The notes under the pieces were generated by a model. It saw nothing but the letters and a program-made list of their open reading frames with translations. It searched no databases and had not been told where the DNA came from. Source: Leptospira interrogans (GTDB lineage Bacteria > Spirochaetota > Leptospiria > Leptospirales > Leptospiraceae). From it: 64,000 nt of DNA. The DNA lies in assembly GCF_900156205.1 (NCBI RefSeq), contig NZ_FTNA01000007.1, positions 137,039-201,038 of the forward strand. The letters are read 5' to 3'. A program made the position numbers and the translations under genes. Shown piece by piece: positions 27,749 to 43,516 of this stretch. Each line of letters begins with the position of its first letter. Within the stretch, counting starts at the first letter, position 1.

Positions 27749-28777
27749 ATGGATTTGACAGAGCGCCATAAAAGAATTCTAAAAGCACTTGTAGACGAGT
27801 TTATCCAAGAGAATCGACCCGTAGGTTCTAAAACACTTTTTGATAAACACGATATAGGGCTATCACCCGCTTCAATTCGAACCGTATTGAAGGACTTAGA
27901 AGACTTCGACTATCTTGCGTCCAAACATACTTCGGGTGGAAGAATTCCAACAGAGAGGGGTTATCGTTTTTACGTAGATTCTCTTGTAATTTTATACGAG
28001 CTGACTCTAAAAGAAAAACAAAGAATTCAACAAGAATATCTGAAGATGCAATTTAAACTCGATCAGATATTAAAGGCAACTGCATCGGTACTTTCTTCTT
28101 TATCAAACGCAGCGGGAATTGTAATCGGACCTGCAAAAAATTTAGATACTCTGAAACATATAGAACTCATCCACGTTCGTGGAGACGAAATTCTAATGAT
28201 ACTTGTCATGAGATCGGGAACCGTATTACACAGAAATATTTTCGTGGATCAAAATTATTCTCAGGAAGCGCTTTATCAGGTTTCTAAATATCTAAATGAT
28301 AATCTAAAAGGTTACGATATATACGAAATTCAGAATGTAATCATTCCAAAATTGATGATCCGAAAAGACGGACCGGAAGATTTTATTAGGATCGCAGATC
28401 TGATTTCTTCCGCAATGACACCAGATAATTCCGAAGTAACTTTATATATAGACGGATTTAAAAATCTTTACGCGAATTTCAGAGACGAAGAACAACAACT
28501 TTCTCAAGTTCTTTCTCTTCTGGACGATCAAGGATTTTTAAAAGCATTTTTTTCCGAATACATCGACCAAGACGGAGTATTTACGATCATCGGAAAAGAC
28601 GGTGATAGAAGTATGTCCGGAGTTTCCATTATCACTTCCAACTATAAAATGGGAGAAAAAAAGATCGGAGCCTTGGGAATTATAGGACCTCAGAGAATGG
28701 ATTACAATAGAGCCTTACCGCTCGTCGACTTCACGTCGAAACTTGTCTCCGAAATGGTGACTCGCATTAGTAAATAA
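27749..28777 (+). CDS. hrcA: Heat-inducible transcription repressor HrcA
   Basis: 342 residues, the normal length. The N-terminal winged helix has ILKALVDEFIQENRPVGSKTL and LSPASIRTVLKDLEDFDYL followed by HTSGGRIPTERGYRFYVD, the strongest HrcA signature. The remainder is the GAF-like dimerisation region. HrcA represses class I heat-shock genes through CIRCE and depends on chaperonin for folding. The CIRCE lies directly upstream. It is the first gene of hrcA-grpE-dnaK, 13 bp from grpE. Confidence 0.97.
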   Translation: MDLTERHKRILKALVDEFIQENRPVGSKTLFDKHDIGLSPASIRTVLKDLEDFDYLASKHTSGGRIPTERGYRFYVDSLVILYELTLKEKQRIQQEYLKMQFKLDQILKATASVLSSLSNAAGIVIGPAKNLDTLKHIELIHVRGDEILMILVMRSGTVLHRNIFVDQNYSQEALYQVSKYLNDNLKGYDIYEIQNVIIPKLMIRKDGPEDFIRIADLISSAMTPDNSEVTLYIDGFKNLYANFRDEEQQLSQVLSLLDDQGFLKAFFSEYIDQDGVFTIIGKDGDRSMSGVSIITSNYKMGEKKIGALGIIGPQRMDYNRALPLVDFTSKLVSEMVTRISK

Positions 28778-28790
28778 GGGAGAATTCAAT

Positions 28791-29429
28791 ATGGCCGAAA
28801 CGTCAAACAATAAAACTTCGGAAGAAGCAAAGGCCAATGAGAAAAAATCTCAATCAGAAACATTAGAGGAAAGTAAATTAGAAAATATGAATTCTGAAGA
28901 ATCGACTGAAACAACACAAACTGAGTCAATGGAAACGGCGGAGACGGAAACTTCACTACAAACCGAATTGGAATCCGCAAAAAAAGAGATAGAGTCTTTG
29001 AAAGATTCTTGGGCAAGAGAAAGGGCTGAATTTCAAAACTTCAAACGTCGCTCTGCTCAGGAATTCGTTTCAATCCGCAAAGAAGCGGTCAAATCTCTTG
29101 TAAGCGGTTTTCTAAATCCAATTGACAATTTAGAAAGAGTGGGAGCAACTCAAACCAACTCGGAAGAACTAAAACCATTTGTGGATGGAGTTACAATGAT
29201 TTTGAAGGAATTTTATTCCGTATTAGAAAAATCGAATGTAATTCGTTTTGATCCAAAAGGAGAACCGTTCGACCCTATGTCTATGGAAGCCCTTTCTTCG
29301 GAAGAAGGAGACCAATACTCGGAAGAGACTGTAATAGACGTCTATCAACCGGGTTATTACTATAAGGAAAACGAAGATAAGTTTACACTTCGACCTGCAA
29401 GGGTTCGAATTGGTAAACCGAAATCATAA
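28791..29429 (+). CDS. grpE: Nucleotide exchange factor GrpE
   Basis: 212 residues. The first 60 are acidic and low in complexity (Ser, Glu, Thr rich), then a coiled coil (about 65-105) with WARERAEFQNFKRRSAQE, the GrpE hallmark. The C-terminal beta domain ends VIDVYQPGYYYKENEDKFTLRPARVRIGK. GrpE releases ADP from DnaK as a dimer. AAGGGAG precedes the ATG. It lies between hrcA (13 bp) and dnaK (34 bp). Confidence 0.97.
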   Translation: MAETSNNKTSEEAKANEKKSQSETLEESKLENMNSEESTETTQTESMETAETETSLQTELESAKKEIESLKDSWARERAEFQNFKRRSAQEFVSIRKEAVKSLVSGFLNPIDNLERVGATQTNSEELKPFVDGVTMILKEFYSVLEKSNVIRFDPKGEPFDPMSMEALSSEEGDQYSEETVIDVYQPGYYYKENEDKFTLRPARVRIGKPKS

Positions 29430-29463
29430 TTAGAATCTCAGGGAAGTATAAAGGAGAAAACAA

Positions 29464-32823
<3,360 letters not shown>

Positions 32824-32831
32824 AAGGATTT

Positions 32832-32879
32832 CGATCTTTTTTCATTCTTTTATTTGAGAATACAAAAAGATCGGTTTTT
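32832..32879 (+). terminator. Probable terminator after dnaJ
   Basis: CGATCTTTTT (from 32832) and AAAAAGATCG (32864-32873) form the stem, with GTTTTTA after it. The 20-nt loop is long for a terminator. Confidence 0.6.
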
Positions 32880-33108
32880 ACTAAAGGCATCTTTATAAAT
32901 TTGATGATCATAAAATGATAGGAATTTAATTGGACGATCGTTGTCTTCAGATTTTATAGAGATTATTTAAAGGTGGGTCCTAATCTTATCTATTTCTTAA
33001 TGATAAGAAATTACCAAACTGTAAAATTTTTAGGACAAACCTTGGTAAAAATTCGAGAAACCATTTTTCGAAAAACACAACCTGATCGCAGAACTAAAAG
33101 GAAATACA

Positions 33109-34077
33109 ATGACAGAAAGAGTTAAACTCGGCGTGATCGGAACCGGTCATATGGGCCAGTATCACGTAAACGTTGCCAAAACCCTTAACGACGCAACCCT
33201 AGTTGGAATTTACGACTCGGATTTAGAAAGAGCAAAACAAATCGCAGAAAAACATAAAACTCTAGCATTCTCTACAATCGACGAATTAATTTCAAAAACA
33301 GATGCGGTTGTAATTGCAGTTCCTACTTTTTTGCATCATGAAATTGCCAAAAAAGCATTAGAAGCCAACAAACACGTATTAGTCGAAAAACCTATTGCTG
33401 AAACTACCAATCAAGCCAAGGAACTCGTAAAAATCGCTGGGGAAAAAAATTTAGTTCTTCTTGTAGGCCACGTGGAAAGATTTAACGGAGCAGTATTAGA
33501 ATTAAGTAAAATTGTAAAAGATCCTTTGTTGATAGAATCTAGAAGACTAGCTCCCTCTAATTCTAGAATTAAAGACGTCGGAGTTGTCCTAGATATGATG
33601 ATTCACGATATTGATATTGTGCTGAACCTGGTAAATTCTCCCGTTAAAAAACTCTCTGCCTCAGGTAAAAAGGTATCATCCGATCACGAAGACGTTGCAA
33701 ATGTGTTACTCGAATTTGAAAACGGATGCCTAGCAAGTATTACTGCGTCCAGAGCAACTCAAGCAAAAATTAGAACCTTGAATATCACTCAGAAAGACGT
33801 CTATATCATGCTCGATTTTACGGATCAAGAAATAGAACTACATAGACAAGCCACTTCGGACATTCTTCTTTTATCCGAAGAGATCAAATATCGCCAGGAA
33901 TCAATCGTGGAAAAAATATTCGTTCATAAAGACAATCCTCTCAAACAAGAACACGAACATTTTATCCGTTGTATCAGAAAAGAAATAGAACCGATCGTGA
34001 ATAGAAATTCGGACGTTTCTACTTTAGAAATTGCTTATCAAATTCTTTCGGAAATTCACGGAACTTCTAATAAGTAA
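33109..34077 (+). CDS. Gfo/Idh/MocA-family oxidoreductase
   Basis: 322 residues. N-terminal Rossmann fold GVIGTGHMGQYHVNVAK (residues 9-25) binding NAD(P). The family motif EKPIAET, with Lys 94, is in the position of the conserved EKP lysine. The C-terminal alpha/beta domain (about 125-322) contains DMMIHDIDIVLNL, with the His-Asp typical of the active site. Such enzymes oxidise or reduce sugars, inositols or related compounds; the substrate cannot be told. AGGAAA precedes ATG 33109. The YqgE/AlgH gene follows after 23 bp, probably in one transcript. Confidence 0.88.
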   Translation: MTERVKLGVIGTGHMGQYHVNVAKTLNDATLVGIYDSDLERAKQIAEKHKTLAFSTIDELISKTDAVVIAVPTFLHHEIAKKALEANKHVLVEKPIAETTNQAKELVKIAGEKNLVLLVGHVERFNGAVLELSKIVKDPLLIESRRLAPSNSRIKDVGVVLDMMIHDIDIVLNLVNSPVKKLSASGKKVSSDHEDVANVLLEFENGCLASITASRATQAKIRTLNITQKDVYIMLDFTDQEIELHRQATSDILLLSEEIKYRQESIVEKIFVHKDNPLKQEHEHFIRCIRKEIEPIVNRNSDVSTLEIAYQILSEIHGTSNK

Positions 34078-34100
34078 TCCAGTCTAAAATTGGTTAAAAT

Positions 34101-34649
34101 ATGGAAGAAAATTACAGCGGAAAAATTTTAATCTCCAATTCTTCGATCGTCATGGATTATTTTAATCGAACCGTCATTCTAATGGTGGAACATGACAATC
34201 AAGGAGCCTTTGGTTTAGTTCTCAATAAAAGACAAGAAGCATCTATAGGAGAAGTAATTCAAGGTATTCCAGATCACGTTAGCCGAAACCTACTTATCTA
34301 TTCAGGTGGCCCAGTAGATCCTACATTTATTTCCGTATTACATGAAGATAATAAAATTTCCCAACCGGGAATCGAAATAATTCCGGGTTTATATCTTGCG
34401 AGAAGTTTTGATACTCTTCTAGAATTATTAAAATCTTCTTCCAAATTTCATGTATTCCAAGGTTATTCTGGCTGGGGTGCAGGGCAATTGGAAACGGAAA
34501 TGAATCGCAAGTCCTGGGTAATTCACGAAGCCTCTAAAGACTTTGTTTTAAATCAAGATCCTGAAACTACTTGGCAAGAAGCTCTCAGAAGCAAGGGTGG
34601 AATTTATAAATATTTCGTAGAACATACAAAAGACCCTATGTTAAATTAA
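34101..34649 (+). CDS. YqgE/AlgH family protein (UPF0301)
   Basis: 182 residues, full-length for the family. Characteristic segments: GKILISNSSIVMDYFNRTVILMVEHDNQGAFGLVLNKR (residues 6-43), IYSGGPVDPTFISVLH (about 65-82), and FQGYSGWGAGQLETEMNRKSWVI (about 115-138). The family is widespread and conserved but has no settled biochemical role; AlgH in Pseudomonas was linked to alginate regulation. It is cytoplasmic and lies 23 bp after the oxidoreductase gene. Confidence 0.93.
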   Translation: MEENYSGKILISNSSIVMDYFNRTVILMVEHDNQGAFGLVLNKRQEASIGEVIQGIPDHVSRNLLIYSGGPVDPTFISVLHEDNKISQPGIEIIPGLYLARSFDTLLELLKSSSKFHVFQGYSGWGAGQLETEMNRKSWVIHEASKDFVLNQDPETTWQEALRSKGGIYKYFVEHTKDPMLN

Positions 34650-35210
34650 AGAAGGAACCTCTGATCGTCTTATTAGATTTCTGTATGAAATCGTCGTTTG
34701 GTGATCGTCATCAAATTAAAAATTCGTTTTATAAAGATTCTCTTAACTTGAGTTCGATATAAAAAATCAGTTCTATCAAAGTTTATTTTTGCTGCAAAAA
34801 ATGAATGTGAAGGCCATCGCTTTGACTGACGATTCTAGATTTTTGTCACTGTTAAAAATTGTGTGAATATTTCAATCTTTATGGTTTTGGGATAAACTTT
34901 AAGTATAAATCATCTTTGCAAACGTAGGAGCTAGTTCTAAAATTTTTTTACACATTACTCCCAGTTTTTTGGATTTTATAAATAGAGTTAAAAATGAATT
35001 CTCCGTTTATTTCTATTTGATTGAAATGAATGATTCAATCAATTTTGTTAATCTTCATTATTGAATTTTTCAATTACTCTAATGTCCTTTAACATTTACT
35101 AAACGAACATACTCGTTTAACTTTTTTGAAACTTTAAGACAATTCTAAAGTCTTTTTAACCTTTACAACAAAGTTAAAATTTCTAAGATCATCAATCAAG
35201 GGGTTAAGGT
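34650..35210. repeat. Intergenic with degraded repeats
   Basis: No gene. A decayed ATTCGTTTTATAAA block (about 34723) and family 1 element copy F (34983-35081) are present. Confidence 0.55.
34983..35081. repeat. MITE-like element family 1, copy F (degraded)
   Basis: 99 bp. Ends TAGAGTTAAAAATGAATTCT and GAATTTTTCAATTACTCTA; the paired arms have decayed but are recognisable. Confidence 0.55.
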
Positions 35211-35495
35211 ATGAAAAAATTTCAAGGCCTGTTTTTTACTTTCACGATTTTAATTTCTTTATTTCTAATTAAAGATCTTTCCGCAGATGGTTGTTATATT
35301 TGTACTTCTGGTTCTACAGATCTTTGTAGAGATTATTGCAGATACACCGGTTCTGATACATTTGATAACAGAAAAAAATGTCAAGACAAAGGTTGTAAAG
35401 TAGGTGGAACAGCTTCTTGTCCTACCGCTTCCAATTATAAGGTTTGTTCCGCTCAAATTAATATTTCGACATACAAACTTTTCGCTTCAAATTGA
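35211..35495 (+). CDS. Small secreted cysteine-rich protein
   Basis: 94 residues. A signal peptide (residues 1-25, MKKFQGLFFTFTILISLFLI) probably ends at LSA, just before DGCYIC. The mature part of about 70 residues has eight cysteines (CYIC, LC, YC, KC, GC, SC, VC), which should form disulfides in the periplasm or outside. AAGGGG at 35198-35203 is a good ribosome binding site for ATG 35211. I do not recognise the family; the spacing does not match a known zinc ribbon. The gene stands alone between repeat-bearing spacers. Confidence 0.7.
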   Translation: MKKFQGLFFTFTILISLFLIKDLSADGCYICTSGSTDLCRDYCRYTGSDTFDNRKKCQDKGCKVGGTASCPTASNYKVCSAQINISTYKLFASN

Positions 35496-35813
35496 TAAGA
35501 CTCTCAATCAATATTAAAAAAGGCGAAAGTAATTCAAGTAACGAGTGGTTAGGAGTTAGGGATTAGGGAACTTTGTAAAGTTTTTAACCACTCGCCACTA
35601 ATCCCTCACAACTTGTAACGCGAGCGATTCTCCCAGATTTTCTCCACGAACTCACGTTACTTAAAATTCTGTTCTGTTTAACAACGTGGTTTCGAAGTAA
35701 GGAATCCGTTTTTCTAGACTTGTTGTTTTACAGAGAAGAAACAATATTCTCATTTTATAACCACGATAAAATTAAAAGTTTATTATAAAAATTTAAAATA
35801 GTAAAATCAAATT
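35496..35813. repeat. Intergenic with GTTAGGGATTAGGG-type inverted repeat
   Basis: GAGTGGTTAGGAGTTAGGG (about 35543) faces AACCACTCGCCACTAATCCC (about 35589), so the two can fold back on each other. Next to it GTAACGCGAG and CTCACGTTAC form a smaller hairpin (35616-35661). Similar TTAGGG-rich words occur inside the effector gene at 59947-60025. Confidence 0.55.
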
Positions 35814-38351
35814 TTAAATCGCCTTCATAAAACTCACGGGAGGATTTTTCCATTCTCCTCTCAGATTCAGATAATAAACCGAAGTAGTTGCAAAAATCGT
35901 AAATATATAAACAAACAAGTATTCAAAAAATGGATAAGACATTTCTATTTCTAAAACCTGTTTACCTATTAAAATACTCGCAATCCAAGCCAAAAACAAA
36001 GCCAACAAAAATGAAAACGTACCCAAAAGAATTCCTTCCCACAAAAAAACTTTTTTTAAAAAAACAGAAGTTCCCCCTATAATACGTAATAAAGTAGTCT
36101 CTTCGATCCTTTCTTTACGGCTTGAATTTAAAGCGGTTAAAACGAGCAATAAAGAAGCGCCTAAAATCAATCCGGTCATCAGCTGAATTGTAAAGGAAAT
36201 CTTTTCCAAAATTCCTAAAAATGCACGCACGGCTTTATCCGTATCGATGATTGTCAAATTCGGGTATTTCGAAATCAGATTTCTTTGAAGGTCATATCTT
36301 TTTTCTTCTGATTCGATTCTTAAAGAACTCAAATAATAACTAGGCTCCTTTTCCAAAATCCCTTTGGAAAACAAAACCACAAAGTTAGGTCTCATATCCG
36401 CCCAGTTTACGGTTCTAAAATTTCGTATAACACCTGTTACTTCAACTCCACTGACCAAAAACGAAAGACTATCTCCTAAGTTAACTTTTAGATATGTAGA
36501 AAATTCTTTTTCGATTGAAATCTGATCTTCTTCTCCTTTTCTCCAAAAATCTCCTTCCACTATTTTTTCCGTAGGATACGGTTCATTTCTATAGGAAAGA
36601 AAATATTCTCTCGTCCTCGCGGTGGATCTCCAATCTCTTCTTAACGCGGAAGATTCGGTTTCGTCTTTTTTTACCACCTCGCCGTTGATCTTAGATAATC
36701 TAGCTCCAATTACGGGTGCGACTATCAACTTCTCTGCTCCAAATTCCTTAGCAACTTCCTCAAAATGTTCTTTTTGTTCGGCTCTAATATCCAAAACAAA
36801 CAGATTGGGTCTTCTTTCTTTATCTTTGGCTCCGCTGTATTCTAAAAGACTTTCACTTACAATTAAAGATAAAAGAAGAATAAATAGAGAACTTGTCAAT
36901 CCTATGATCGAAAGGGAAAGAGACGTTCCAGGTCTGTCAAATTTACCAACGATAAACCGAACAAAAGGAGAAAAGTCATTTCGATCCCTTAGCCTAGATA
37001 TAAATATTCTAATTCCAGAATATACTAAAAATATGATTAACGGAAGAATTAGTAAAATAGAACATAAAATCAAACCTTTTAGAGCACTTTCCGTTTCCCA
37101 CCAAGCCAAAGCGAAAAATAAAACGAATAAAATTAAATAACCCAAAATCTGAGTGACCCTAAATTTAGGAATTTGATTTGTTTCTTCCTGAAATTCCTGT
37201 TTGAGAGCAAGGATTGGTTTTAACGTTCTAATTTCGATCAACGATTCAATCGAAGAAAAAAATGGAATCAGAACTCCAATCAAAAGCCCCCAAAACAAGG
37301 AAGAAAATCCTATCGTAGGTTGAAAACTGAGTATTTCCTCTCCTGCTAGATCTGGAATCCATTTCAATAATATATTTCCAAATAATATTCCGAAAACAGA
37401 TCCGATCAAAGAAAATAGAAATAATTCTCCTAATACAATCCAACTTACAGCATTAGGACTTGCTCCCAAACACTTTAAGACCGCAATCGCCCCGGATTTT
37501 TCTCTAATACCCGCTCTACTTACAAGTAAGATGGAAATTCCTCCTAAAAAAAACGCGGATAAACCGAGTAGACTGAAAAAATCCAAAGTGTTAGTTAAAA
37601 ATTTTCTAGAACCGGAATTAGTTTCTGTCGAATCGTAAAGAGTTAAGTCTTTTTGAATATACTCTTTGAAATGATTTTCTTTATATTTTCCCGCAATCAA
37701 AGGATCTTTGAGTTTGACCGCTATCATATAGCTGATCCTAGATCCTCTTTGTTCCAATCCTGTAGATACAAGAGAAGAACCAGATATAATCGCGGTAGGA
37801 GCCATTGAAAGAAAACTTCCCGCAATCCCTGGCTCTTTGATTACTTTTCCTTTTAAAATAAAATCTCTTTCTCCGAGCGAAACAGAAGAACCAATTTTAA
37901 GTTTTAAATTTTTAATTAAATTTTCTTCGAGAAGAATTTCACCTTCTTTTAATTTACGATACACACCTGCGGGTTCAGTAATGATTTCACCGTAATAAGG
38001 AAACTTCCCGGACACTGTTTTAATCAAAGAAAGTGTAGTTTCGTCGTTTTCCTGATTGCGAAGCATAGAAGCAAACTGCACGAGTTCAGAGGTTTCGGAG
38101 CCTTTTGGCAACCTTTGAGACATAAATTCTTTTTGCTCCCGAGTAAACGGAGATGAGGATTGAACGAGCAAATCGGAACCCATTAAAGTCCGCGCTTCTT
38201 TTAAAATAGAACGACTTAGTTCTTCTCTATAAGCGTGAATCGCCGTAACAGAACCGGTTCCGATCACAATCGCCAAGACAATTTGCAAAGCTGAACTTTT
38301 TCTAGATCGAAAGTCGCGCGCGATGGATTGAATTAATAATTTAAATTTCAT
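35814..38351 (-). CDS. FtsX-like ABC transporter permease (YbbP-type)
   Basis: 845 residues with two FtsX-like units: an N-terminal helix (residues 18-38), a large extracytoplasmic domain, a four-helix block (about 260-420), a second extracytoplasmic domain (about 500-720), and three C-terminal helices ending near 840. The size and duplicated arrangement resemble E. coli YbbP, whose partner YbbA is the ATPase encoded here by the upstream gene. The start overlaps the end of the ATPase gene by 4 bp, so the two are translated together. Such exporters handle lipids, lipoproteins or fatty-acid-type compounds; the substrate is not known. Confidence 0.85.
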   Translation of the reverse strand: MKFKLLIQSIARDFRSRKSSALQIVLAIVIGTGSVTAIHAYREELSRSILKEARTLMGSDLLVQSSSPFTREQKEFMSQRLPKGSETSELVQFASMLRNQENDETTLSLIKTVSGKFPYYGEIITEPAGVYRKLKEGEILLEENLIKNLKLKIGSSVSLGERDFILKGKVIKEPGIAGSFLSMAPTAIISGSSLVSTGLEQRGSRISYMIAVKLKDPLIAGKYKENHFKEYIQKDLTLYDSTETNSGSRKFLTNTLDFFSLLGLSAFFLGGISILLVSRAGIREKSGAIAVLKCLGASPNAVSWIVLGELFLFSLIGSVFGILFGNILLKWIPDLAGEEILSFQPTIGFSSLFWGLLIGVLIPFFSSIESLIEIRTLKPILALKQEFQEETNQIPKFRVTQILGYLILFVLFFALAWWETESALKGLILCSILLILPLIIFLVYSGIRIFISRLRDRNDFSPFVRFIVGKFDRPGTSLSLSIIGLTSSLFILLLSLIVSESLLEYSGAKDKERRPNLFVLDIRAEQKEHFEEVAKEFGAEKLIVAPVIGARLSKINGEVVKKDETESSALRRDWRSTARTREYFLSYRNEPYPTEKIVEGDFWRKGEEDQISIEKEFSTYLKVNLGDSLSFLVSGVEVTGVIRNFRTVNWADMRPNFVVLFSKGILEKEPSYYLSSLRIESEEKRYDLQRNLISKYPNLTIIDTDKAVRAFLGILEKISFTIQLMTGLILGASLLLVLTALNSSRKERIEETTLLRIIGGTSVFLKKVFLWEGILLGTFSFLLALFLAWIASILIGKQVLEIEMSYPFFEYLFVYIFTIFATTSVYYLNLRGEWKNPPVSFMKAI

Positions 38352-39139
38352 CTTTTTTTAGCAGAAACTTTTCTTTTTGTAGAAGTATGTTTAGATACGG
38401 ACTTTTTTTCTGAAGAAAGAATTTTTGGTTTATTTAAAGATTTTTTTTTCTTTCCATACATTTCTTTAATAATGCGTCCATCACTCATTTCTAATATACG
38501 ATCTGCAAGTTCCGCAACGGAGCGATCATGAGTAACTACAATCAAAGTAGAAGAAGTTTTTTGATTCAACTCTGCGAGTAAATTCATTACCGTTTCACCA
38601 TTTTTTTTATCCAAGTTAGCCGTAGGTTCGTCTGCAAAAAGAATTTTAGGATTGTGTATAAAAGATCTTGCAATTGCTATCCTTTGTTCTTCTCCTCCGG
38701 AAAGTTGTCCCGGAAAGTTGGACGCTCTTTCTTTCATAGAAACTTTTTCCAACCAAGTTAAAGCTTTATCTTTAATCTCCGTAGAACTCAATTTTGAATT
38801 TAAGACAAGAGGTAACGAGACGTTTTCCAATGCATTGAGAGATTTTATCAACTGAAAATTCTGAAAGATAAAACCTATTTTCTCCCCTCTTAGTTTAGCA
38901 AGCTCGTCTTCGTCTTTTTGAAGAAGAGGAACGCCGTCTAACATGATTTCTCCGTTGTCAGGACGATCTAAACCCGCTGAAATTGCAAGCAAAGTAGACT
39001 TTCCTGAACCAGAAGGTCCTATGATTGCAATGAATTCACCCTCTTCAATTTGAAACGAGACGTCTTTTAACACTTCTAGTTTTTTTCCGGAAACTAAATA
39101 AGACTTATTTAAATTTTTTACTTGTAACAAACGAAACAC
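38348..39139 (-). CDS. ABC transporter ATPase (LolD/YbbA type)
   Basis: 263 residues. Walker A GPSGSGKST (about 41-49), Q-loop FIFQNFQLIKSLNALENVSLPL, signature LSGGEEQRIAIARSF (LSGGEE rather than LSGGQQ), Walker B ILFADEPTANLD, and the switch His in VVTHDRSVAELAD. This is the MacB/LolD/YbbA branch, which works with FtsX-type permeases. The last 40 residues are a lysine/serine-rich extension (KKKSLNKPKILSSEKKSVSK) not normal for the family. It forms an operon with the permease gene (4-bp overlap). Confidence 0.92.
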   Translation of the reverse strand: MFRLLQVKNLNKSYLVSGKKLEVLKDVSFQIEEGEFIAIIGPSGSGKSTLLAISAGLDRPDNGEIMLDGVPLLQKDEDELAKLRGEKIGFIFQNFQLIKSLNALENVSLPLVLNSKLSSTEIKDKALTWLEKVSMKERASNFPGQLSGGEEQRIAIARSFIHNPKILFADEPTANLDKKNGETVMNLLAELNQKTSSTLIVVTHDRSVAELADRILEMSDGRIIKEMYGKKKKSLNKPKILSSEKKSVSKHTSTKRKVSAKKR

Positions 39140-39411
39140 CTTTCCTTATCGGATTTAAAAAAGAAATAAATTTCCAAGCATTCTACTATCATAGTTTGAA
39201 AACCTGCTTTTAAAAAAGTATTCCATTTAAAACAAAAGATCTGATTTTTTTTAAAAAAAATTCTACTCATTTCCGATCAATGTCGGCTAATTTTTTTTGA
39301 CTCTAAACTACCTGGTTTTTATAACGTAATCTCCAATTCGCCGCGAAGGAATGTTGTTGGATCTCGTGTCTTCGCGGATTTATTGACACACTGTAAATAA
39401 AACAAAACTTT

Positions 39412-39600
39412 ATGGATAAATCTGGGAGTAAAATGTATCTACTCGAAGAACAACAAACACAATCGAAAGGAGACTACATCTTGATTTGCGCCGGATGCAG
39501 ATCAAAAGTCGCACAACTTTACCAATATGATCTTTGTAAATCTTGTTTGAGTAAAACATTTCAAAGATTAATTAAGGTCATAGACTCAGTCAGAAAATAA
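39412..39600 (+). CDS. Small zinc-ribbon-like protein upstream of leuS
   Basis: 62 residues with two CxxC knuckles, LICAGCRSKV and DLCKSCLSKTF, 17 residues apart, which should bind one zinc. An alternative start is ATG 39433 (MYLLEEQQTQ), preceded by GGGAG at 39424-39428 but with only 4 nt of spacing. TTGACA at 39383-39388 may be a -35 box. leuS follows after 8 bp, with its ribosome binding site AAGGA at this gene's stop codon, so co-transcription is likely. The function is unknown; a ribosome- or tRNA-related role is only a guess from the neighbour. Confidence 0.65.
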   Translation: MDKSGSKMYLLEEQQTQSKGDYILICAGCRSKVAQLYQYDLCKSCLSKTFQRLIKVIDSVRK

Positions 39601-39602
39601 GG

Positions 39603-42200
<2,598 letters not shown>

Positions 42201-42208
42201 GGGATTGT

Positions 42209-42240
42209 AGAATTTTAGACAAAAAATTCTTTTTATTTTT
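42209..42240 (+). terminator. Probable terminator after leuS
   Basis: AGAATTTT (42209-42216) pairs with AAAATTCT (42223-42230) across a short loop, followed by TTTTATTTTT. The stem is AT-rich, but the tail is strong. Confidence 0.6.
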
Positions 42241-42559
42241 ACACATTCATTTTTTCTAAATTAGAATTTTATTGTGTTTTTTCTTTAAAATCGGAATCCG
42301 CTTTGGAATTGGCTTCTTATTATTCTCGGCCTCGTTTACAAGATTTCGGATTCTTCCCCCACACCTTTGACCTCACATCAAAAATTGTAAACTTCTTGTA
42401 GCTCAAGGTTTCACTTTTTTAAAGTGATTACATACGTGTCATTTCCACATTCCGTCAAATCATCTATCTTTTCAAAAGTATTTTGATCCGTTTTAAAATT
42501 GCAGAATGTTTTCTACAAATAAAACTTCTCCTTTCGGTTGTTTTGCTCTAAAATAATTT

Positions 42560-42738
42560 TTACTACCCAGACGTATCAAAATAGTACCAGAATATGAATA
42601 GGCGATTTTACAAAGACTCGGAAATTCTCAAAAAATTATATCTTATTTGCAATTGTTGGCTTTTTTATGTGAGTTCCCACATTTTAAAGTTTTGAAATAG
42701 CTTCAGAATCTTATTGTTTTCATACATCCGAGTAGTAA
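42560..42738. repeat. MITE-like element family 2, second clear copy
   Basis: 179 bp. Left end TTACTACCCAGACGTATCAA, right end TTTTCATACATCCGAGTAGTAA; the arms remain complementary although both differ from the copy at 26649. TTGTTGGCTTTTTT in the interior is shared. Confidence 0.6.
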
Positions 42739-43516
42739 AACTTCCGAACCGTTCTTAAGCTATTTTGTATAGTGATAGGACGGTCGGGTAAAAATCCATG
42801 GTCCCGATTTCTTCTGAAAGAAAATGATTTTTTACGACAAATTATTTAAAGTGAATTTGGAGTAAAAAAATGGAAAAGAATACAAACAAAAGAAAAGCAA
42901 CTTCCTTACTTTGATTGTAGTGGAAATAGAACTTTTATGAAAATGTGGGAACTATTACAAATCACAGTTTTAAGAATGAATTCTAAAATTGTGGGAACTC
43001 ATACTTTTTAGAAAATTTTTTCTTACACCGAATTCACATTAAAAATAGAAATTTTTTTAATCGGACAAGAGTGAATTTTAAGCGATTAAATGAAGGAAAA
43101 TGGCGTCAAAACAAAAGATCAAAGATCAAAGATCAATTTCCTGAAAGTTTCACCAATTGAGAGTCATGAAAAAAATGTCTCAAGAAAAAGTCGGTCAATT
43201 GACCCACCTGAATTACGATCATATCGGTTGGTATAAACAAGGAAATTCAAAATCTTTTACTGACAAACTCAAAAAGTCCTTACGGAAGTTCTCGGAGTAA
43301 CTACAACTATTTTCTCGATGAGAATTCAGATAACGTGCCGCTCGTGTAAATTTAGAAGACCAAGAACTTCTCGAAATGTTCAAAAGAATACAACACTTCC
43401 GCAAGAAAAAAGGAATCGATCAAAGACCTAATTGCAGCATATCTGTTTCGTGAAAAAATCCGTAAGAACATTCACATCAATACAAAATAACAAATCTCCC
43501 AAGAAATATTAAACAC

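Larger units (their letters stand above)
42201..43516. repeat. Intergenic with repeats and decayed coding remnants
   Basis: Holds a family 2 element (42560-42738), two GTGGGAACT boxes about 50 bp apart (42944 and 42994), and from about 43166 broken coding frames. A 44-codon frame at 43166-43300 starts MKKMSQEKVGQLTHLNYDH. A second frame, ending at 43490, reads ESIKDLIAAYLFREKIRKN. They look like pieces of a decayed gene ahead of the antitoxin frame, but I cannot name it. Confidence 0.45.

Noticed and set aside
36622..37140. A 172-codon plus-strand frame inside the permease gene
   Set aside because: It is a shadow of the minus-strand permease gene, with no domain and no start signal.
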